Assembly (NCBI GenBank): GCA_030949825.1
Contig: JAUZSC010000025.1
Location: 1 to 60,429 of the forward strand
Length of the DNA: 60,429 bases
Reading direction: 5' to 3'
From: Sulfurimonas sp.
GTDB lineage: Bacteria; Campylobacterota; Campylobacteria; Campylobacterales; Sulfurimonadaceae
Shown here: one piece after another, positions 58,157-60,429 of the stretch
Numbering within the stretch: the stretch's first letter is position 1
Layout: every line of letters starts with the position of its first letter
Notes under the pieces: model-generated
Databases searched by the model: none
Told to the model about the DNA's origin: nothing
What the model saw: only the letters and a program-made list of their open reading frames with translations
Translations under genes and position numbers: made by a program

Positions 58157-59736
58157 CCTTTTACCTCAAATCCCATATGTATTTGTTCATCTGTATTTGA
58201 ATAAGGCGATGTGTTGAGCTTTGTTTTTAAGTCAAAGATTCTTATCTCTCTTGGAGTGATTTGTTCATCAATAAGCCCAGAACGAAGCGAAGGTATAGCA
58301 TCTTGTATGAGTCCTTTAAAGTCTTCATTTGCAGAATATATGTGCAGATTGAGCTGATTTTTATCATAAAGCGTCAGTTTAAGATTTACTTCACCGTATT
58401 CTTTTAGCTGAAGATGAATATCGCAATAAAACTTTTCATCATCATCTTTTTTCATTTGAATATTTCCATCTTCAAGCATATCCCATGCAAAGGGTAGAAA
58501 AAGTGAGTTTCCGTTTGAGAGATGTGAAAGAAGTTGGTAGTTGTCTATTTGAAGTGAAAGTTTTTCTATATTTTTGAGTACATCATTTTGATTTGGATGG
58601 TTTGATTTAGCAATTTCTTCACCTGCTTGGAGAAGTACAGCTTTTAAGTCCCCAGCAATGATTTCTTTTACATTATTTTGCGTATGGAGTGTTTGAGGTG
58701 TATTTAATGATTCTAGTTTATGCAAAAGGAGTGCAGTGTCTTTTGAAAAAAGTGGATCAGCCTTTAAAATCACTAAGTTTATTCGCTCATTAAGTTTAGT
58801 AATATCTTGGGTGACATTCTTTTCTATGAGTTGTGCAATTGCTGCCTTGGAAGTTGTCGTTGTTTGTTCTACATTTTTAAGTGCTGTAAATATTTTTTCT
58901 AAGCTATCTAAAATTCCCTTGGATTCCATTGTAAAACTTTTGTTTATATGTAGAGAAATTTCTTGGAGTGATTCTTTTATATTTGAAAGATTAAAATTCT
59001 CAGGTTTTAACATTTTTGAATCAAAGAGATGCTCAAGTTTTTCAAGTGATTTCGTTAAAGTAGGATTATGAATCGTGTCAGTCGATTTGAGTGAAGACTT
59101 AAGTTTGACCACAAGAGACTCAAGAGCAAGAGAAAGTTTTTCTAATGTCTTTGGATTTGTTTGTATGTTCTTTTCTATGTCAGTTACTTGTGCTGCCTTT
59201 AACACTTCAGTGTTTAGCAGTACTTTTGCCTCATTTGCTATAATCGTATTTTGCGGAGATGGATGTGCTTGTAAATTTTTTACAAGTGAAATAAGCGTAT
59301 TTTTTAACTCTATTTGTGGATTTTGAACTTGCTTGAGTTTAGATTCTAAAAATACACCAGAGTTTTCAAGTTTTTGTTTAAACTCTGCATTTTTTAAATC
59401 TTTTATATCTATTAAAAATGTTTTGAGTGTCTTTTCTATAGGCGATTGTTGGCTTGCATCTGATTTTAAAGAGCTAAGTAAATCTTTTATAGTTGTAGAC
59501 ACATCACCAAGATTTTTCAGAGTAGGGTTATTTTTAACAAGCGACAAAAGTTCTTTGTTTGTACTCGTAGCATCTGCACTTTGTTTTAAAATAGTATTCA
59601 TTACAGATTTTAAATCTTTGCTTTGAGTGAGTGTTTCAAGCTGGGCATCTGTGGCATTGGAAAGTACCTGTGCAAGTGCCTTGTTTTTACTTGGAACGAT
59701 TATACCTAGGTTTGATGCGCTTGAAATATTTATCAT
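58153..59736 (-). CDS. FliK-like flagellar hook-length control protein
   Basis: 527 residues; Ser/Thr/Asn/Leu-rich, helical, low-complexity N-terminal two thirds, and a globular C-terminal part (about 400-527) with LPFAWDMLEDGNIQMKKDDD and LKEYGEVNLKLTLYDKNQLN, the layout of FliK proteins. It is followed by the FlhB-tail gene, whose relative FlhB is the known FliK partner. A CGATAT element at 59745-59750 (minus strand) is a possible sigma-28-type -10. Confidence 0.65.
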   Translation of the reverse strand: MINISSASNLGIIVPSKNKALAQVLSNATDAQLETLTQSKDLKSVMNTILKQSADATSTNKELLSLVKNNPTLKNLGDVSTTIKDLLSSLKSDASQQSPIEKTLKTFLIDIKDLKNAEFKQKLENSGVFLESKLKQVQNPQIELKNTLISLVKNLQAHPSPQNTIIANEAKVLLNTEVLKAAQVTDIEKNIQTNPKTLEKLSLALESLVVKLKSSLKSTDTIHNPTLTKSLEKLEHLFDSKMLKPENFNLSNIKESLQEISLHINKSFTMESKGILDSLEKIFTALKNVEQTTTTSKAAIAQLIEKNVTQDITKLNERINLVILKADPLFSKDTALLLHKLESLNTPQTLHTQNNVKEIIAGDLKAVLLQAGEEIAKSNHPNQNDVLKNIEKLSLQIDNYQLLSHLSNGNSLFLPFAWDMLEDGNIQMKKDDDEKFYCDIHLQLKEYGEVNLKLTLYDKNQLNLHIYSANEDFKGLIQDAIPSLRSGLIDEQITPREIRIFDLKTKLNTSPYSNTDEQIHMGFEVKG

Positions 59737-59770
59737 TGCTTAGTATATCGTTAAAAATGCCAAAAAACTA

Positions 59771-59821
59771 AAGGGAAACTCTAAAAACCCTGAGGATATA
59801 AGGGTTTTTAGAGTTTCCCTT
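59771..59821. repeat. 21-bp perfect palindrome with 9-base loop
   Basis: The left arm 59771-59791 begins AAGGGAAACTC; the right arm 59801-59821 is its exact reverse complement; the loop is GAGGATATA. Pairing resumes for 3 bp after one mismatch. It fills half of the 121-base gap between the divergent FliK-like and ThiE-like genes, so it is not a simple 3' terminator. Confidence 0.85.
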
Positions 59822-59857
59822 AAGTATAATTGTAAAAAAAAACATGAGAGATTTTAG

Positions 59858-60412
59858 ATGCTTAAAAAATACCTTATAACTTCACCAGATTTTTATCCAA
59901 ATACAAAAGATGGATTTAGAAGTGTTTTAGGAAATCAGCTTGCAAAACACAAGCCAAAATACGCACTTTATCGAGATAAAACAAATGAAAATTATGCTTA
60001 TTTAGCAGAAGAATTTGTCTGTATTTGTAAAGATGTAGGGGATACAAAAAGCTTCTTGCATCAGAATATCGACCTAGCAAAAGCATTAGATGCTAGTGGA
60101 GTTCATCTTACTTCGCAACAATTTGATAAGATAGAATATGCCAAAAGTTTAAAGCTTGAAGTGATAGTAAGTACCCATACGCATAAAGAGGTGCTTAAAG
60201 CTCAAGCTTTAGGTGCAGATGCTGTGACATATAGCCCTGTATTTTTCTCACCAAACAAGGGAGAAGCAAAAGGGATTGAGGACTTAAAAGAACTTATGAA
60301 AACAAGAAGTATTAAGATTTTTGCACTTGGAGGGATTATAAACGAAACACAAATAGGAGCTATCCAAGAAGCTAAACCTTACGGCTTTGCTTCTATTCGC
60401 TACTTTTACTAA
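59858..60412 (+). CDS. Thiamine phosphate synthase / TenI-family protein
   Basis: 184 residues, TIM-barrel fold of ThiE/TenI: KKYLITSPDFY, ASGVHLTSQQ, GADAVTYSPVFFSPNKGEAK and IFALGGI. The phosphate-binding loop FALGGI is kept. ThiE proteins have around 200 residues and a conserved GxGDR-type loop that I do not see, so a TenI-like or divergent ThiE role is possible. No TPP riboswitch is recognisable upstream. Confidence 0.7.
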   Translation: MLKKYLITSPDFYPNTKDGFRSVLGNQLAKHKPKYALYRDKTNENYAYLAEEFVCICKDVGDTKSFLHQNIDLAKALDASGVHLTSQQFDKIEYAKSLKLEVIVSTHTHKEVLKAQALGADAVTYSPVFFSPNKGEAKGIEDLKELMKTRSIKIFALGGIINETQIGAIQEAKPYGFASIRYFY

Positions 60413-60429
60413 ACTTCATTGCTAACTAG

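Noticed and set aside
59822..59857. TPP riboswitch upstream of the ThiE-like gene
   Set aside because: The gap after the palindrome is only 36 bases and lacks the conserved CTGAGA-type thi-box elements.
1..60429. CRISPR array, tRNA or rRNA genes
   Set aside because: I saw no regularly spaced repeats, no cloverleaf-like sequence with a TTCRANY arm in a suitable context, and no rRNA-like segment.

Overview
The window is a low-GC chromosomal segment from a Campylobacterota bacterium, most likely a Sulfurimonas-like chemolithotroph. The evidence is gene content: the block nadA-nadC-flhB-DHH-M23-lpxC-tsaB-thrB-ylxR-infB-rbfA-rimP-ribD-ubiE, a Na+-pumping oxaloacetate decarboxylase in the order oadG-oadA-oadB, CheV, PilT, frequent TTG/GTG starts, and two soluble group-2-like [NiFe] hydrogenases. 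No rRNA, tRNA or CRISPR array was found.

Layout. 1-5850 is an insertion-sequence graveyard: an IS1634-type transposase gene split by an almost complete IS630-type element with a TA duplication, an IS630-like remnant, an inverted IS1634 tail, and an IS3 element split by an IS110 element whose noncoding end may hold a bridge RNA. 6120-7260 carries an MntA/HepT toxin-antitoxin pair and scraps of other mobile DNA. 7283-24600 holds a secreted lipase-like protein, then a housekeeping run for NAD synthesis, the flagellar export protein FlhB, cell envelope, translation initiation and ribosome maturation, riboflavin, menaquinone and HtpG. 24625-36414 has small envelope proteins, oadGAB, cheV, an HlyD/ArgD/TolC cluster, pilT and gatC. 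36537-45008 has a BamB-like lipoprotein, a Xer recombinase, a REC-PAS-GGDEF-EAL/HD/HDOD signalling cluster and polA.

45022-53192 is the most interesting part. Two hydrogenases face each other, and each is translationally coupled to a signalling protein. On the plus strand a TetR-type regulator overlaps the genes of a hydrogenase whose large subunit stops exactly at the last active-site His, as in H2 sensors. On the minus strand a hydrogenase with a normal cleavable tail is followed in the same overlapping operon by a divergent maturation protease and a PAS-GGDEF-EAL protein. I infer an H2-responsive circuit linking transcription and cyclic di-GMP. 54530-56160 is a scar of gene remnants (RraB-like, CDGSH, HypF tail, membrane protein) around a ParE-like toxin-antitoxin pair. 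56181-60412 has purEK, a FliK-like/FlhB-tail pair and a ThiE/TenI protein across a 21-bp perfect palindrome.

Sequence quality matters here. At least fourteen otherwise intact genes are broken by one or more indels, mostly one extra base in an A or T run of six or more. Essential genes such as nadA, htpG, tsaB and purE are among them. I treat these as probable sequencing errors and give the reconstructed genes.
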